Below, in pieces: positions 32,694 through 41,230 of a stretch of 64,000 nucleotides of DNA (its first letter is position 1; each line of letters starts with the position of its first letter). The translations under genes and the position numbers were made by a program. Origin of the DNA: CAVQJU01 sp963729215 (GTDB lineage Bacteria > Acidobacteriota > Vicinamibacteria > Vicinamibacterales > CAVVIG01); the NCBI GenBank assembly GCA_963729215.1, contig CAVSND010000023.1, positions 558,001 through 622,000 of the forward strand. Direction: 5' to 3'. The notes beneath the pieces were generated by a model that was not told the origin of the DNA, did no database searches, and saw nothing but the letters and a program-made list of their open reading frames with translations.

Positions 32694-33470
32694 TTGCGCA
32701 TCGACCTCAACGCGGACGTCGGCGAAGCCTTCGGCGCCTACCCGCACCGGGCGGGGCGCCTGATCCGACGCAGGCCTGCTGAGGTGTGTGACCTCGGCCA
32801 ACGTGGCAGCCGGTTTCCACGCCGGCGATCCATCCGTGCATTCGCGGCACGATCCGCGCTCGCCAAATCTGGCGGTGCGGCCGTCGGCGCCCATCCCGGT
32901 TTTCCCGATCTCGTGGGATTCGGACGGCGGGAGATGATCGTGACGCCCGAGGACGCCGAAAATTTCGTGCTCTATCAAATCGCCGCGGTCGCGGGTATGG
33001 CCTCGGCCGAGGGCCTCAGGCTCCAGCATGTGAAACCCCACGGCGCCCTCTTCAATATGGCTGCCCGGGACGCCGGACTGGCCGGGGCCATCGCCCGGGC
33101 CACGGCCGCCTTCGATCGGTCGCTCATTCTCTTCGGGCTGCCGGGTTCGGAGATCCTGAAGGCAGGGCGCGCAGCCGGGCTTCGCGTCGCCGCCGAGGCG
33201 TTTGCCGATCGCGCGTATGCGTCCGACGGGTCGCTTGTACCGCGGACGCGTCCGGGCGCCGTGATTCACGATCCCGCTGTGGTGGTCTCGCGAGCGATCC
33301 GGATGGCGACGGAAAAGGTCGTGATCGCGATCGACGGCTCGACGATCGGCCTCGAGGTCGAGACGATCTGCGTCCACGGCGACACGCCCGGCGCCGAGGA
33401 TCTCGCCGCCAGGCTCCGCGCGGGCCTCGAGGGGGCCGGCGTTGCCGTCAAGGCGATTGGGGCGGCTTGA
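32694..33470 (+). CDS. pxpA: LamB/YcsF family 5-oxoprolinase subunit A (N-terminal third disrupted)
   Basis: Subunit A of 5-oxoprolinase, which converts pyroglutamate to glutamate with PxpB and PxpC, neither of which is in the window. The N-terminus RIDLNADVGEAFGAY and everything from LAKSGGAAVGAHPGFPDLVGFGRR to the end are in one frame. Between about 32740 and 32860 the homologous sequence jumps to another frame (VTSANVAAGFHAGDPSV is readable there), so at least two compensating indels are present. KPHGALFNM and a normal C-terminus follow. A TTG at 32694 is the only start near the conserved N-terminus. Overlaps the convergent acyl-CoA ligase gene by 23 bp. Confidence 0.72.
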   Translation: MRIDLNADVGEAFGAYPHRAGRLIRRRPAEVCDLGQRGSRFPRRRSIRAFAARSALAKSGGAAVGAHPGFPDLVGFGRREMIVTPEDAENFVLYQIAAVAGMASAEGLRLQHVKPHGALFNMAARDAGLAGAIARATAAFDRSLILFGLPGSEILKAGRAAGLRVAAEAFADRAYASDGSLVPRTRPGAVIHDPAVVVSRAIRMATEKVVIAIDGSTIGLEVETICVHGDTPGAEDLAARLRAGLEGAGVAVKAIGAA

Positions 33471-35163
33471 TCTCGTCCTTCAGCGCCCGCCGCAGCACTT
33501 TCCCGACCATCGTCTTCGGCAGCGACTCGCGGAATTCCACGCGCGCCGGAACTTTGTAGGCCGCGAGCCGTTCACGGCAGTAACTGCGCAGGTCCTGCTC
33601 GCTCGCGCGCTCGCCCGATCGGAGGACCACCCATGCGTAGACGACCTCGCCCTTGACCGGATCCGACGTGCCGGCCACACCGACCTCGGCGACGGCGGGG
33701 TGTGTCGCCAGCGCTTCCTCGATTTCACGCGGCCACACCTGGAAGCCGCTCGTCTTGATCATGTCTTTCTTGCGATCCACGATGAACAGGTAGCCGTCTT
33801 CGTCCAGGTAGCCGAGATCGCCCGTGTGCAGCCACTGCCTGGCGCCTGCGCCATCGCGATAGTCGCGCAGGACGACCGAGGTTTCACCGGGCTGGTTCCA
33901 GTACCCGGCCATCAACTGCAGTCCGGTGATGCAGATTTCACCGACTTCCCCTGCGGGAAGCAGACGCGTGGCCTCGTCTGCGTCGCAGATGCGAACGGCG
34001 ACATCGGGAAGCGGCATGCCAACCGATCCCTGTTTATTGGGTCCCTGCGCGGGGTTGACACACAGCGCCATCATGGCTTCGGTCAGCGAGTACCCCTCGA
34101 CAATGCGGCCGCCGGTGAGCGCTTCGAACCGCCGCTTGGTCTCCGACATGAGCGCGGCCGCTCCCGAGAAACAGATCCGGATCGACGAGAAATCGACCTT
34201 GCCTCGCTGGACGTCCGGGTGATTCAGGAACGCGATGAACAGCGTCGGGACGCCGCAGAGAAACGTCGGCTTGACCCGTTTGATCGTCGCGAAGACGTCC
34301 TGCAGATCGCGGGGATTCGGCACGAGCGCCAGCGTGCCGCCGCTGACGAACGCCAGCGACTGGATACCGACGTTCGCGTAGACGTGAAAGAGAGGGAGCG
34401 GGACCAGGTAGACATCCTGGTCGCCGCTCAATACCGACGCGTTCCACGCCTTGATTTGCAATCCCGTCAACGTGTACGCGCCGTGCGTGCCGAGTGCGGC
34501 CTTGGCCGTGCCAGTGGTTCCGCCGCTCATCAGCAGCACCGCCGGATCCCCTGGCGCGAGCGCTTCCGGCTTCACGCTGTCCCGCTCGTGCCGGCGAAGC
34601 AGCGTCTCCAGATCGTGATCGCCTTTGGCGAGCGTCACTCGATCGCCGCTCTTCGCCTCGCGAAGCAGCGTGAAGAGCATCTTCAGAAGGGGCGGGAAGT
34701 ATTCCTTGATGTTGGTGGCGATGACCTGGCGTATCTGTGTTCGCGGCTGGACGCGCTTCACCTGCGAGTAGAACCGGGTCAGCGTGACGACGACCGTTGC
34801 ACCCTGCTCGCGGAGCGCCGCCTCGACTTCGGCGTCCGCATAAATCGGATTGAGCGGCGCCACGATGGCCCCGACCTTCCACGCGCCGAGCTCGGCGATG
34901 AAGAATTGCGGACAGTTCGGCAGCAACAGCGCGACGCGGTCACCTCGAACGACGCCAAGCGACGAGAACGCCGCCGCGCAGGCTGTGCTCAGGCGTTCGA
35001 GCGATCCGTAGCTGACGGTCGATCCCTTGAAGAGCAGCGCGGGATGGTCGGGCCGCTCGCGCGCGATGTCGGCGACGAAGTCGAGCAGCGTCCGGCTGGG
35101 GTAGGGGGCGAGCGTGGCGGGGACGCCGGAGTCGTAGTGGCCGAGCCACGGGGTCTCGTTCAT
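33448..35163 (-). CDS. Long-chain acyl-CoA synthetase (AMP-binding)
   Basis: A 571-aa adenylate-forming ligase that activates fatty acids to acyl-CoA. Core motifs are all present: P-loop LMSGGTTGTAKAALGTH near residue 215, VPLPLFHVYAN, EGYSLTEAMMA, WLHTGDLGYLDEDGYLFIVDR, KDMIKTSGFQVWPREIEE and the C-terminal Lys region PKTMVGKVLRRAL. Close in pattern to FadD-like ligases. The ATG at 35163 is preceded at 9 nt by a perfect TATAAT that overlaps the argF stop codon, so it may be transcribed independently of the arginine operon. Confidence 0.92.
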   Translation of the reverse strand: MNETPWLGHYDSGVPATLAPYPSRTLLDFVADIARERPDHPALLFKGSTVSYGSLERLSTACAAAFSSLGVVRGDRVALLLPNCPQFFIAELGAWKVGAIVAPLNPIYADAEVEAALREQGATVVVTLTRFYSQVKRVQPRTQIRQVIATNIKEYFPPLLKMLFTLLREAKSGDRVTLAKGDHDLETLLRRHERDSVKPEALAPGDPAVLLMSGGTTGTAKAALGTHGAYTLTGLQIKAWNASVLSGDQDVYLVPLPLFHVYANVGIQSLAFVSGGTLALVPNPRDLQDVFATIKRVKPTFLCGVPTLFIAFLNHPDVQRGKVDFSSIRICFSGAAALMSETKRRFEALTGGRIVEGYSLTEAMMALCVNPAQGPNKQGSVGMPLPDVAVRICDADEATRLLPAGEVGEICITGLQLMAGYWNQPGETSVVLRDYRDGAGARQWLHTGDLGYLDEDGYLFIVDRKKDMIKTSGFQVWPREIEEALATHPAVAEVGVAGTSDPVKGEVVYAWVVLRSGERASEQDLRSYCRERLAAYKVPARVEFRESLPKTMVGKVLRRALKDEIKPPQSP

Positions 35164-35172
35164 CCGGGCGCG

Positions 35173-35178
35173 ATTATA
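35173..35178 (-). promoter_or_regulatory. Consensus TATAAT 9 nt upstream of the acyl-CoA ligase ATG
   Basis: Minus-strand TATAAT overlaps the TAA stop codon of argF. Spacing predicts transcription starting within 1-3 nt of the ATG at 35163, that is a leaderless or nearly leaderless mRNA. Confidence 0.5.
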
Positions 35179-36130
35179 CGCGGCCGGGGGCGAGCAGCAT
35201 CAGGAGCAGCGCCTTCTGACAGTGCAGGCGGTTTTCGGCCTGGTCGAACACGACAGCAGAGGGCGATTCGAAGACCTCGGCCGTGACCTCCTCGCCGCGG
35301 TGCGCGGGAAGGCAGTGCATGAAGAGGGCGCCCGGTTTGGCCTGCGCCATCAACGGTTCGTTGACCTGATAGGCCGCAAAGACCTGCCGCCGGACCGCAG
35401 CCTCGGATTCCTGCCCCATCGACGTCCAGGTGTCCGTGTACACGGCGTCGACGTCGGCGACCGCGTCAGCCGCATCGCTGAACAACCGCAGCCGCGCACC
35501 GTGCCTGGCGACAGCGGTGGCCTGCTGCACGACCGCGTGCGGCAGCGCGTATCCGTCCGGGCTCGCGACGTGGACGTTCACGCCGAGCATCGCCGCCGCG
35601 TGGGCGAACGACGCCGCGACGTTGTTGCCGTCGCCGACGAACGCGACAGTGCGGCCTCGCACGAACCCCCAATGCTCCTGCAGCGTGAGGAAGTCGGCCA
35701 CGGCCTGGCACGGGTGCTGTTCGTCGGTCAGCGCGTTGATGACGCTCAGCCGGCGCGTCGCCCCGGCAAACTGCTCGATCAACCGCTGCGAATACGTCCG
35801 GATGACGACGGCGTGGACCCAGCGTTCGAGGTTGCGCGCGACGTCGGTGACGTCCTCGCGCTGGCCGAGCGTTTCAGCCGACTGCAGCATGAACGTCTCG
35901 CCCCCGAGCTCGCGCACGGCGATCTCGAACGTCGTGCGCGTCCGCAGCGAGGGTTTTTCGAAGAGCAGGGCGACGTGCCGGCCGTCGAGCGCGTCGGCTG
36001 TAGGCGCCTGCCTGCCGAGCGAGCGTTCCGCCTTCAGGCGCGCGCTGAGCTCGAGACATCGTTCGAGATCGCTGGCGTCGAAGTCGAGAATCGACAGGAA
36101 GTCCTTGCGGGTCGTCGTCGCTCCAGCCAT
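35174..36130 (-). CDS. argF: Ornithine carbamoyltransferase
   Basis: A 318-aa enzyme that makes citrulline from ornithine and carbamoyl phosphate. Carbamoyl-phosphate site KPSLRTRTTFE near residue 60, HPCQAVADFLTLQEH near 145, FVGDGNNVAASF, and the ornithine/catalytic loop HCLPAHRGEEV near 270. The DTWTSMGQE segment is also conserved. Starts 2 bp after the argJ stop codon. Last gene of argC-B-D-J-F. Confidence 0.95.
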   Translation of the reverse strand: MAGATTTRKDFLSILDFDASDLERCLELSARLKAERSLGRQAPTADALDGRHVALLFEKPSLRTRTTFEIAVRELGGETFMLQSAETLGQREDVTDVARNLERWVHAVVIRTYSQRLIEQFAGATRRLSVINALTDEQHPCQAVADFLTLQEHWGFVRGRTVAFVGDGNNVAASFAHAAAMLGVNVHVASPDGYALPHAVVQQATAVARHGARLRLFSDAADAVADVDAVYTDTWTSMGQESEAAVRRQVFAAYQVNEPLMAQAKPGALFMHCLPAHRGEEVTAEVFESPSAVVFDQAENRLHCQKALLLMLLAPGRV

Positions 36131-36132
36131 GG

Positions 36133-37377
36133 TCAGGTCCGGTAGTCCGCGTTGATCCGCACGTACTCGGCGCTCAAGTCGCAGGTCCAGACGGTGGACG
36201 CGGCGCTGCCCGAACCGAGATCGACGGATACCGTGAGTTCTTTTCCCTGAAGGTAGGCAGCCGCCTCAGGCGCGCACTCGTCGTGGGGCCGCCCGTGGTC
36301 GAACAGCACAATCGATCCGATGGTGACCACCGCGCGGCTCAACTCGAACGCGACGCCCGCCCGGCCCGCGACCGCAATCAGCCGTCCCCAGTTGGGATCG
36401 CCGCCGTGGATCGCCGTTTTGACCAGCGGCGAGTTGGCAATCGCCTTGGCCGCCGTACGCGCCTCGGCTTCGGACGCGGCGCCAGTGACATTCACCGTGA
36501 CCAGCTTCGTCGCGCCCTCGCCGCCCCGCACGATCCCCAGCGCGAGCTCCTTGCACACCGCGGTCAGCCCGTTCAGGAACGCGTCGTACGAGGCCTCGTC
36601 GACGATCGCGCCGCTGCTTCCGTTCGCGAGCAGCATGACCGTGTCGTTGGTCGAGCATTCGCCGTCCACCGTGATGGCGTTGAAGGTCGTGTTGACGGCG
36701 GCGCGCAGCGCGCGCTGCAGCAGCGGCGCCGGCACGGAAGCGTCCGTCGTCACAAATCCCAGCATGGTCGCCATCATCGGCTCGATCATGCCCGAACCCT
36801 TGCACATGCCGCCGATGATGGCTTCGCGTCCATCGATCACCACGCGAGCGGCCGCTTCTTTCGGGAACGGATCGGTCGTCATGATCGCGCGGGCGGCTGC
36901 CGGGCCCTGATCGTGTCCGAGCGCGGCGAACGCGCGCGGCAGTGCGCTCCTGATCTTGTCCATCGGCAGGCCGACGCCGATGACCCCTGTGGACGCAACC
37001 AGCACCTGGCTGGCGTCGCATGCGACCAGGCGCGCCGTTTCGGACGCCATATCCCGGGCGTTGCTCATCCCCTCGTCGCCGGTACACGCGTTCGCGCAGC
37101 CGGCGTTGACGATGACGGCGCGCACAAGGCCGTTCGAGCGGGTGAGGTGCTCGCGCGAGACGATGACCGGCGCCGCCTGGGCCTTGTTGACCGTGAAGAC
37201 AGCCGCAGCCGTGGCGGCTGTGTCCGAGACGATCAAGGCCAGGTCGAGCGGCGTTGCGCCATCAGGCCGCGGCCGTTTGATACCGGCCCCGACGCCCGCC
37301 GCGCGGAAGCCTCGAGCCGTGGCGACGCCGCCGGTGATCGCCTCGACTTGTTCGGCGGCAGGCTTCGTCGGGGTCAT
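36133..37377 (-). CDS. argJ: Bifunctional glutamate N-acetyltransferase/ornithine acetyltransferase
   Basis: A 414-aa Ntn-hydrolase-like enzyme that recycles the acetyl group from N-acetylornithine to glutamate. The autoprocessing region reads MLGFVTTDA and the conserved block is SxNDTV-type (ECSTNDTVMLLANG). Other landmarks are KAQAAPVIVSREHL, NAGCANACTGDEG, STGVIGVGLPMDKI, KGSGMIEPMMATML and GGDPNWGRLIAVAGRAG. With argJ present no argE or argA is needed. The ATG at 37377 overlaps the stop codon of a 20-codon reading frame. Confidence 0.95.
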   Translation of the reverse strand: MTPTKPAAEQVEAITGGVATARGFRAAGVGAGIKRPRPDGATPLDLALIVSDTAATAAAVFTVNKAQAAPVIVSREHLTRSNGLVRAVIVNAGCANACTGDEGMSNARDMASETARLVACDASQVLVASTGVIGVGLPMDKIRSALPRAFAALGHDQGPAAARAIMTTDPFPKEAAARVVIDGREAIIGGMCKGSGMIEPMMATMLGFVTTDASVPAPLLQRALRAAVNTTFNAITVDGECSTNDTVMLLANGSSGAIVDEASYDAFLNGLTAVCKELALGIVRGGEGATKLVTVNVTGAASEAEARTAAKAIANSPLVKTAIHGGDPNWGRLIAVAGRAGVAFELSRAVVTIGSIVLFDHGRPHDECAPEAAAYLQGKELTVSVDLGSGSAASTVWTCDLSAEYVRINADYRT

Positions 37378-37436
37378 GCGGTGGGCGCGGCAGGCGCCCC
37401 GTGAACGTGTTCGATGATCGCGTCGGCCCGGCTCAT
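37374..37436 (-). CDS. Possible 20-codon coupling peptide between argD and argJ
   Basis: MSRADAIIEHVHGAPAAPTA. Its ATG overlaps the argD TGA in an ATGA, and its own TGA overlaps the argJ ATG in another ATGA. It would therefore bridge the 55-nt gap so that every gene from argC to argJ is joined by a stop-start overlap. It could also be chance in GC-rich sequence; no homologue is recognised. Confidence 0.3.
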   Translation of the reverse strand: MSRADAIIEHVHGAPAAPTA

Positions 37437-38656
37437 TTGTTTGCTCCCACGTCGGCGAGCGCCGCATCGAGCCTGCCGAGCGCCTCGTCGGCGTCGGCCT
37501 CGGTGATGACAAGCGGCGGCAGCAGGCGGATCACGGTATCGGCCGTCCGGTTGACGACGACGCCGTGGCGCAGCCCGGCCGGCACGACCGCGGTCGCGTC
37601 CTGCGACAGTTCCAGCCCCCAGATCAGCCCGACGCCGCGCACCTCCTTGACGAAGGCGTGCTTCGCGGCAACGGCGCGCAGGCGCTCCTCGAAGAACCGG
37701 CCGACGCGGCGGATGTGATCGAGCAGCCCGCCCTCGGTGAGCTCGCCGAGGAAGCAGAGAGCCGCACGGCACGCGAGGAGATTCCCGCCATACGTGCTGC
37801 CATGATCGCCGTAGGAGATCGTGGACGCGACCTCGTCGCCGATCAGCGCCGCGCCGACCGGGACGCCGCCGCCAAGCGCTTTGCCCACCGAGACCAGGTG
37901 CGGCTTGAGGCCCAGCGTGGTGAAGTAGAAGGGCTGTCCGGTTCGTCCGAGGCCGCTCTGGACTTCGTCGGCAATGAGCAGCGCTCCGGTCTTCGCGCAC
38001 GCCTGGTTGATGGCTTCTGCGAAGGCGGGCGTCAGCGGCCTGACGCCGCCTTCACCCTGTATCGGCTCGGCGATGATGGCCGCCGTCGAGGACGATACAG
38101 CCGCGAGCAGGGCCGCGGGATCGTTCACGGGGACGAAACGCACGCCCGGCAGCAGCGGCTCGAACGGCGCGCGATAGTGTTCGTCCGACGTGACAGACAG
38201 CGCGCCCATGGTCCGGCCGTGAAACGATTCCTCGAGGGCGATGATTTCCGCGCGCGGTTCGCCGCGCGTGTACCAGTAGCGGCGTGCGAACTTGAGACAG
38301 GCTTCCACCGCTTCCGTCCCGCTGTTGCAGACGAAGACCCGCGACAATCCGGACAGCGATGCCAGGCGTTCACCGACCTGTCCCTGAAGAGGGTGGAAGA
38401 ACAGGTTCGAGGTGTGCAGGAGCGTCTGCGCCTGATCGGCGACGGCCCTGGCCAGACCCTCGTGCGCATGACCGAGCGAGGCGACGCCGATGCCCGACAG
38501 CAGGTCCAGATATTCCCGGCCCTCCGAGTCGTAGAGGCGGACGCCCTTTCCGCGCACGAAGGCGAGCGGGGCCCGGCGGTATGTCTGCAGGACGTGGCGG
38601 GCTTCGCGGGCCTGAATCTCTTCGAGCGCTGACGTGGGCGTTGTCGTTGTCGTCAT
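37433..38656 (-). CDS. argD: Acetylornithine aminotransferase
   Basis: A 407-aa class III PLP-dependent aminotransferase. Landmarks are YLDLLSGIGVASLGHAHEGL, VFVCNSGTEAVEACLKFARR, SFHGRTMGALSVT, AIIAEPIQGEGGV, LLIADEVQSGLGRTG and SVGKALGGGVPVGA with the PLP Lys. GDHGSTYGGNLLACRAAL is also typical. The ATG overlaps the argB stop (ATGA). Upstream in-frame codons belong to the antisense of argB and are not used. Confidence 0.95.
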   Translation of the reverse strand: MTTTTTPTSALEEIQAREARHVLQTYRRAPLAFVRGKGVRLYDSEGREYLDLLSGIGVASLGHAHEGLARAVADQAQTLLHTSNLFFHPLQGQVGERLASLSGLSRVFVCNSGTEAVEACLKFARRYWYTRGEPRAEIIALEESFHGRTMGALSVTSDEHYRAPFEPLLPGVRFVPVNDPAALLAAVSSSTAAIIAEPIQGEGGVRPLTPAFAEAINQACAKTGALLIADEVQSGLGRTGQPFYFTTLGLKPHLVSVGKALGGGVPVGAALIGDEVASTISYGDHGSTYGGNLLACRAALCFLGELTEGGLLDHIRRVGRFFEERLRAVAAKHAFVKEVRGVGLIWGLELSQDATAVVPAGLRHGVVVNRTADTVIRLLPPLVITEADADEALGRLDAALADVGANK

Positions 38657-39504
38657 GATGGTGTCCCTACTGTTGCGGCCACTCGTGTGGCCGACGCCGG
38701 CACGGCGCCAGACGCCGCCGCGCGCAGCGCGTCGCGATCGCGTCCGTCCACGATCACGACGTCGTCCACGCCGTTCCTGAGCGCGTGCTCGCACGCACGC
38801 AGCTTGGCAATCATCCCGGCGTTGGCGGTTCCTGCCGCCACCAGTCGCGCGATGGCTGCCGGGTCGAGCAGCGGCACGGTCGCTCCCGTTTCGTCCAGCA
38901 CGCCTGGCGTCGAGCCCGCGATGACGAGGCGCCTGGCCCCGAGCCTCGCCGCGAGATGTCCGGCCATCGTATCGGCGTTGACGTTGAGAAGCTGTCCGCC
39001 GCGATCGACGCCGATGCTCGCGACCACGGGGACCAGCCGGTCCCGCAGCAGCGCCTCGAGGACCCGCACATCCGCTTCGCCTGCCGGGAGGCCGACGCGT
39101 CCCAGATCGACGGTCTGGCCGGCCACCGTCACATGGGGCGGCGCCACCTGCGACAGGCCGCACGACCCGTCAGCGCCTGTCAGTCCGACCGCCGGCACGC
39201 CGGCGGCGCCGAGCGCCGCCACGAACCGCGTGTTGATGGAGCCCGCCAGCACGGCGACCACGATGTCGAGTGTCGCGGCATCGGTGATGCGCAGTCCGTC
39301 CACCTGACGCTTCTCGATCCCGGCGACCTTGAGCGCCGCGTCGATTTCTTTCCCGCCGCCGTGAACGACCACCACAGGAACGCCAGGAACGTCCGGGGCC
39401 CGCCCGGTGTCGGCGATGGCCGCGATCGAGGCCACCACGCCGGCCATGCGCGCCGGTTCTTCGAGCAGCTCGCCGCCAAATTTCAGGACCAGCGGCTGGG
39501 TCAC
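38653..39504 (-). CDS. argB: Acetylglutamate kinase
   Basis: A 283-aa amino-acid kinase phosphorylating N-acetylglutamate. LVLKFGGELLEEP at the N-terminus, VVVHGGGKEIDAAL, VDGLRITDAATLDIV, VASIGVDRGGQLLNVNADTM and GMIAKLRACEHAL. Starts with GTG overlapping the argC TGA (GTGA). The arrangement argC-argB-argD-argJ-argF is a common arginine operon order. Confidence 0.94.
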   Translation of the reverse strand: MTQPLVLKFGGELLEEPARMAGVVASIAAIADTGRAPDVPGVPVVVVHGGGKEIDAALKVAGIEKRQVDGLRITDAATLDIVVAVLAGSINTRFVAALGAAGVPAVGLTGADGSCGLSQVAPPHVTVAGQTVDLGRVGLPAGEADVRVLEALLRDRLVPVVASIGVDRGGQLLNVNADTMAGHLAARLGARRLVIAGSTPGVLDETGATVPLLDPAAIARLVAAGTANAGMIAKLRACEHALRNGVDDVVIVDGRDRDALRAAASGAVPASATRVAATVGTPS

Positions 39505-40589
39505 AGCAGCCCTGTCGTCTCGTCCAGACCCAGCATCACGTTCATGTTCTGCACGGCCTGCCCCGAGGCGCCCTTGAGCAGGTTGTCGATGACCGAGACG
39601 AGGACGACGCGTCCGGACGCGTCCACGCGCCAGCCGATGTCGCAGAAATTGGTGTGGGCGACGTGCTTGATTTCCGGCAACGTGGCGCCCACCAGCCGCA
39701 CGAACGTCGCGTCCGCGTAGGCGGTCTCGTACACCGAGGCCAGTGTGTCCTCGGTGGTGCCGGGCGCCACGCGAAAGTAGATCGTCGCGAGGATGCCGCG
39801 ATCGAGCGGGACGAGATGCGGCACGAAATTCACGGAGTGCCCGGCGGCGTCGGGACCAAACGCTTCGGCCACGCCCTGCTCGATTTCGGCTCCGTGGCGG
39901 TGGGCAAACACTCCGTAGGCTCCCAGGCTGCCGTGCACTTCCGAGAAATGCGTTCGCTCGGACGGCGTTTTGCCGGCGCCAGAGACGCCGGACTTCGCGT
40001 CCACGATGACATCCGCGCCGGCGGCAATCAGTCCAGCCGCCGCGATCGGCGCGACGGCGAGCAGCGTCGCGGTCGGATAACAGCCGGGATTGGCCACCAT
40101 GCGCGCGCCGGCGATCGCGCCGCGATCGAGCTCGGTCAGGCCGTAGGCGAGGCCGTCGGGCACGCGGTGCGTCTCGGGATACCACCGTGCGCGCAAGGCC
40201 TGGTCGCGCAGCCGGAACGCCCCGGACAGGTCGATCACGCGAACCCCGGCGTCGGCGAGCGCGGGGGCCAGCTCGGCCGCCGCCTTGTCGGGCAGCGCGA
40301 GGAACACGATGTCCGCCTCGCGCGCGAGCGCGTCCGCGTCGAGCGGCGCAATCGTCCCGTTCCAGATGCGCGACAGCGCGGGCAGGCGCCTCGCGCCTCC
40401 GGCAGGCGTCGCGCCCGACGATGTCGCGGCGGTGATCGTCACTGACGGGTGCCGGGCCAGCAGGCGCAGCAGCTCCTGTCCTGCATAACCGGTCGCGCCC
40501 GCCACCGCCACGCGGGTCGAGGCCGAGGGACGCCCCGGCTGCGAGTCTCCCGCGGCGCCGCCTTCACGTGGCTGCACAACTGTATGCAT
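39501..40589 (-). CDS. argC: N-acetyl-gamma-glutamyl-phosphate reductase
   Basis: A 362-aa NADPH-dependent reductase. Rossmann motif VAVAGATGYAGQELLRLLARHP at residues 27-48, IVFLALPDKAA, ANPGCYPTATLLA with the catalytic Cys, DAKSGVSGAGKTP, and VNFVPHLVPLDRGILAT. An N-terminal extension of about 25 residues precedes the Rossmann fold, so a downstream start cannot be excluded. It is the first gene of the operon and diverges from argR across 111 bp containing an ARG-box-like site. Confidence 0.94.
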   Translation of the reverse strand: MHTVVQPREGGAAGDSQPGRPSASTRVAVAGATGYAGQELLRLLARHPSVTITAATSSGATPAGGARRLPALSRIWNGTIAPLDADALAREADIVFLALPDKAAAELAPALADAGVRVIDLSGAFRLRDQALRARWYPETHRVPDGLAYGLTELDRGAIAGARMVANPGCYPTATLLAVAPIAAAGLIAAGADVIVDAKSGVSGAGKTPSERTHFSEVHGSLGAYGVFAHRHGAEIEQGVAEAFGPDAAGHSVNFVPHLVPLDRGILATIYFRVAPGTTEDTLASVYETAYADATFVRLVGATLPEIKHVAHTNFCDIGWRVDASGRVVLVSVIDNLLKGASGQAVQNMNVMLGLDETTGLL

Positions 40590-40595
40590 TGGAAA

Positions 40596-40610
40596 GAATA
40601 TTTATACACG
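40596..40610. promoter_or_regulatory. ARG-box-like operator between argC and argR
   Basis: AGAATATTTATACAC (reverse GTGTATAAATATTCT) resembles the bacterial ArgR half-site pair (TGAAT-n4-ATTCA). It lies 7 bp upstream of the argC start in an AT-rich island and overlaps candidate -10 sequences for argC. The adjacent divergent gene encodes ArgR. Confidence 0.5.
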
Positions 40611-40700
40611 GCAACATCGATAGAATCAAGAAAAAACAATGTATACGATGCCCCCAAGCCGCCGCAGATCGTGTATCCTCGTCACAGCTCCTTTACCACT

Positions 40701-41153
40701 ATGAAAGCACGACGACAGTCCGTCATCCTGGAACTCATCGATCTCGAGGCGCTCCACAGCCAGGAGGAGGTGCGGCGCCGTCTGCATCGCAAGGGATTCG
40801 AGGCCACGCAGGCGACCATCTCGCGCGACATCGCCGACCTCGGGCTCGTCAAACGCGCCGGTGACGGCGCCTACCAGCGGCCGGGCCTCGAGGCCACCAG
40901 CCCCCAGCTGGCGCGCACGGTGCTCGAGCGCGCCGCGTCCGAGTTCCTCCACCGTGTCGAGCGCGTGCAGCAGCTCGTCGTGCTCCGGACCGGCCGCGGG
41001 CAGGCGCAGGCGCTGGCCGAAGCGCTCGACCGGGCGCAGCTCACCGAAACCGTCGGCACCATTGCCGGCGACGACACCATTCTGGTCATCGCGCGCGACG
41101 GCAAGCGTGCGGCCGCCCTCGTGAAACGCCTCGAATCGTACGCGGAAAACTGA
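40701..41153 (+). CDS. argR: Arginine repressor
   Basis: A 150-aa ArgR/AhrC. Winged helix MKARRQSVILELIDLE...SQEEVRRRLHRKGF and recognition helix TQATISRDIADLGLVKRAG; C-terminal hexamerisation and arginine-binding domain ends in TVGTIAGDDTILVIARDG. It represses biosynthesis when arginine is abundant. The ATG at 40701 begins the domain exactly; no Shine-Dalgarno is seen. Divergent from argC, followed by argH. Confidence 0.94.
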   Translation: MKARRQSVILELIDLEALHSQEEVRRRLHRKGFEATQATISRDIADLGLVKRAGDGAYQRPGLEATSPQLARTVLERAASEFLHRVERVQQLVVLRTGRGQAQALAEALDRAQLTETVGTIAGDDTILVIARDGKRAAALVKRLESYAEN

Positions 41154-41230
41154 GATCATCGGTTGATGACACGAATCCCATCGCCATATCGCGAGGCTCG
41201 CGCCGGCGCGCGCCCATCCGCCGTGACCCG

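Noticed and set aside
33442..35286. A 614-codon plus-strand open frame over the acyl-CoA ligase
   Set aside because: Shadow of the ligase gene in GC-rich sequence; no motifs.
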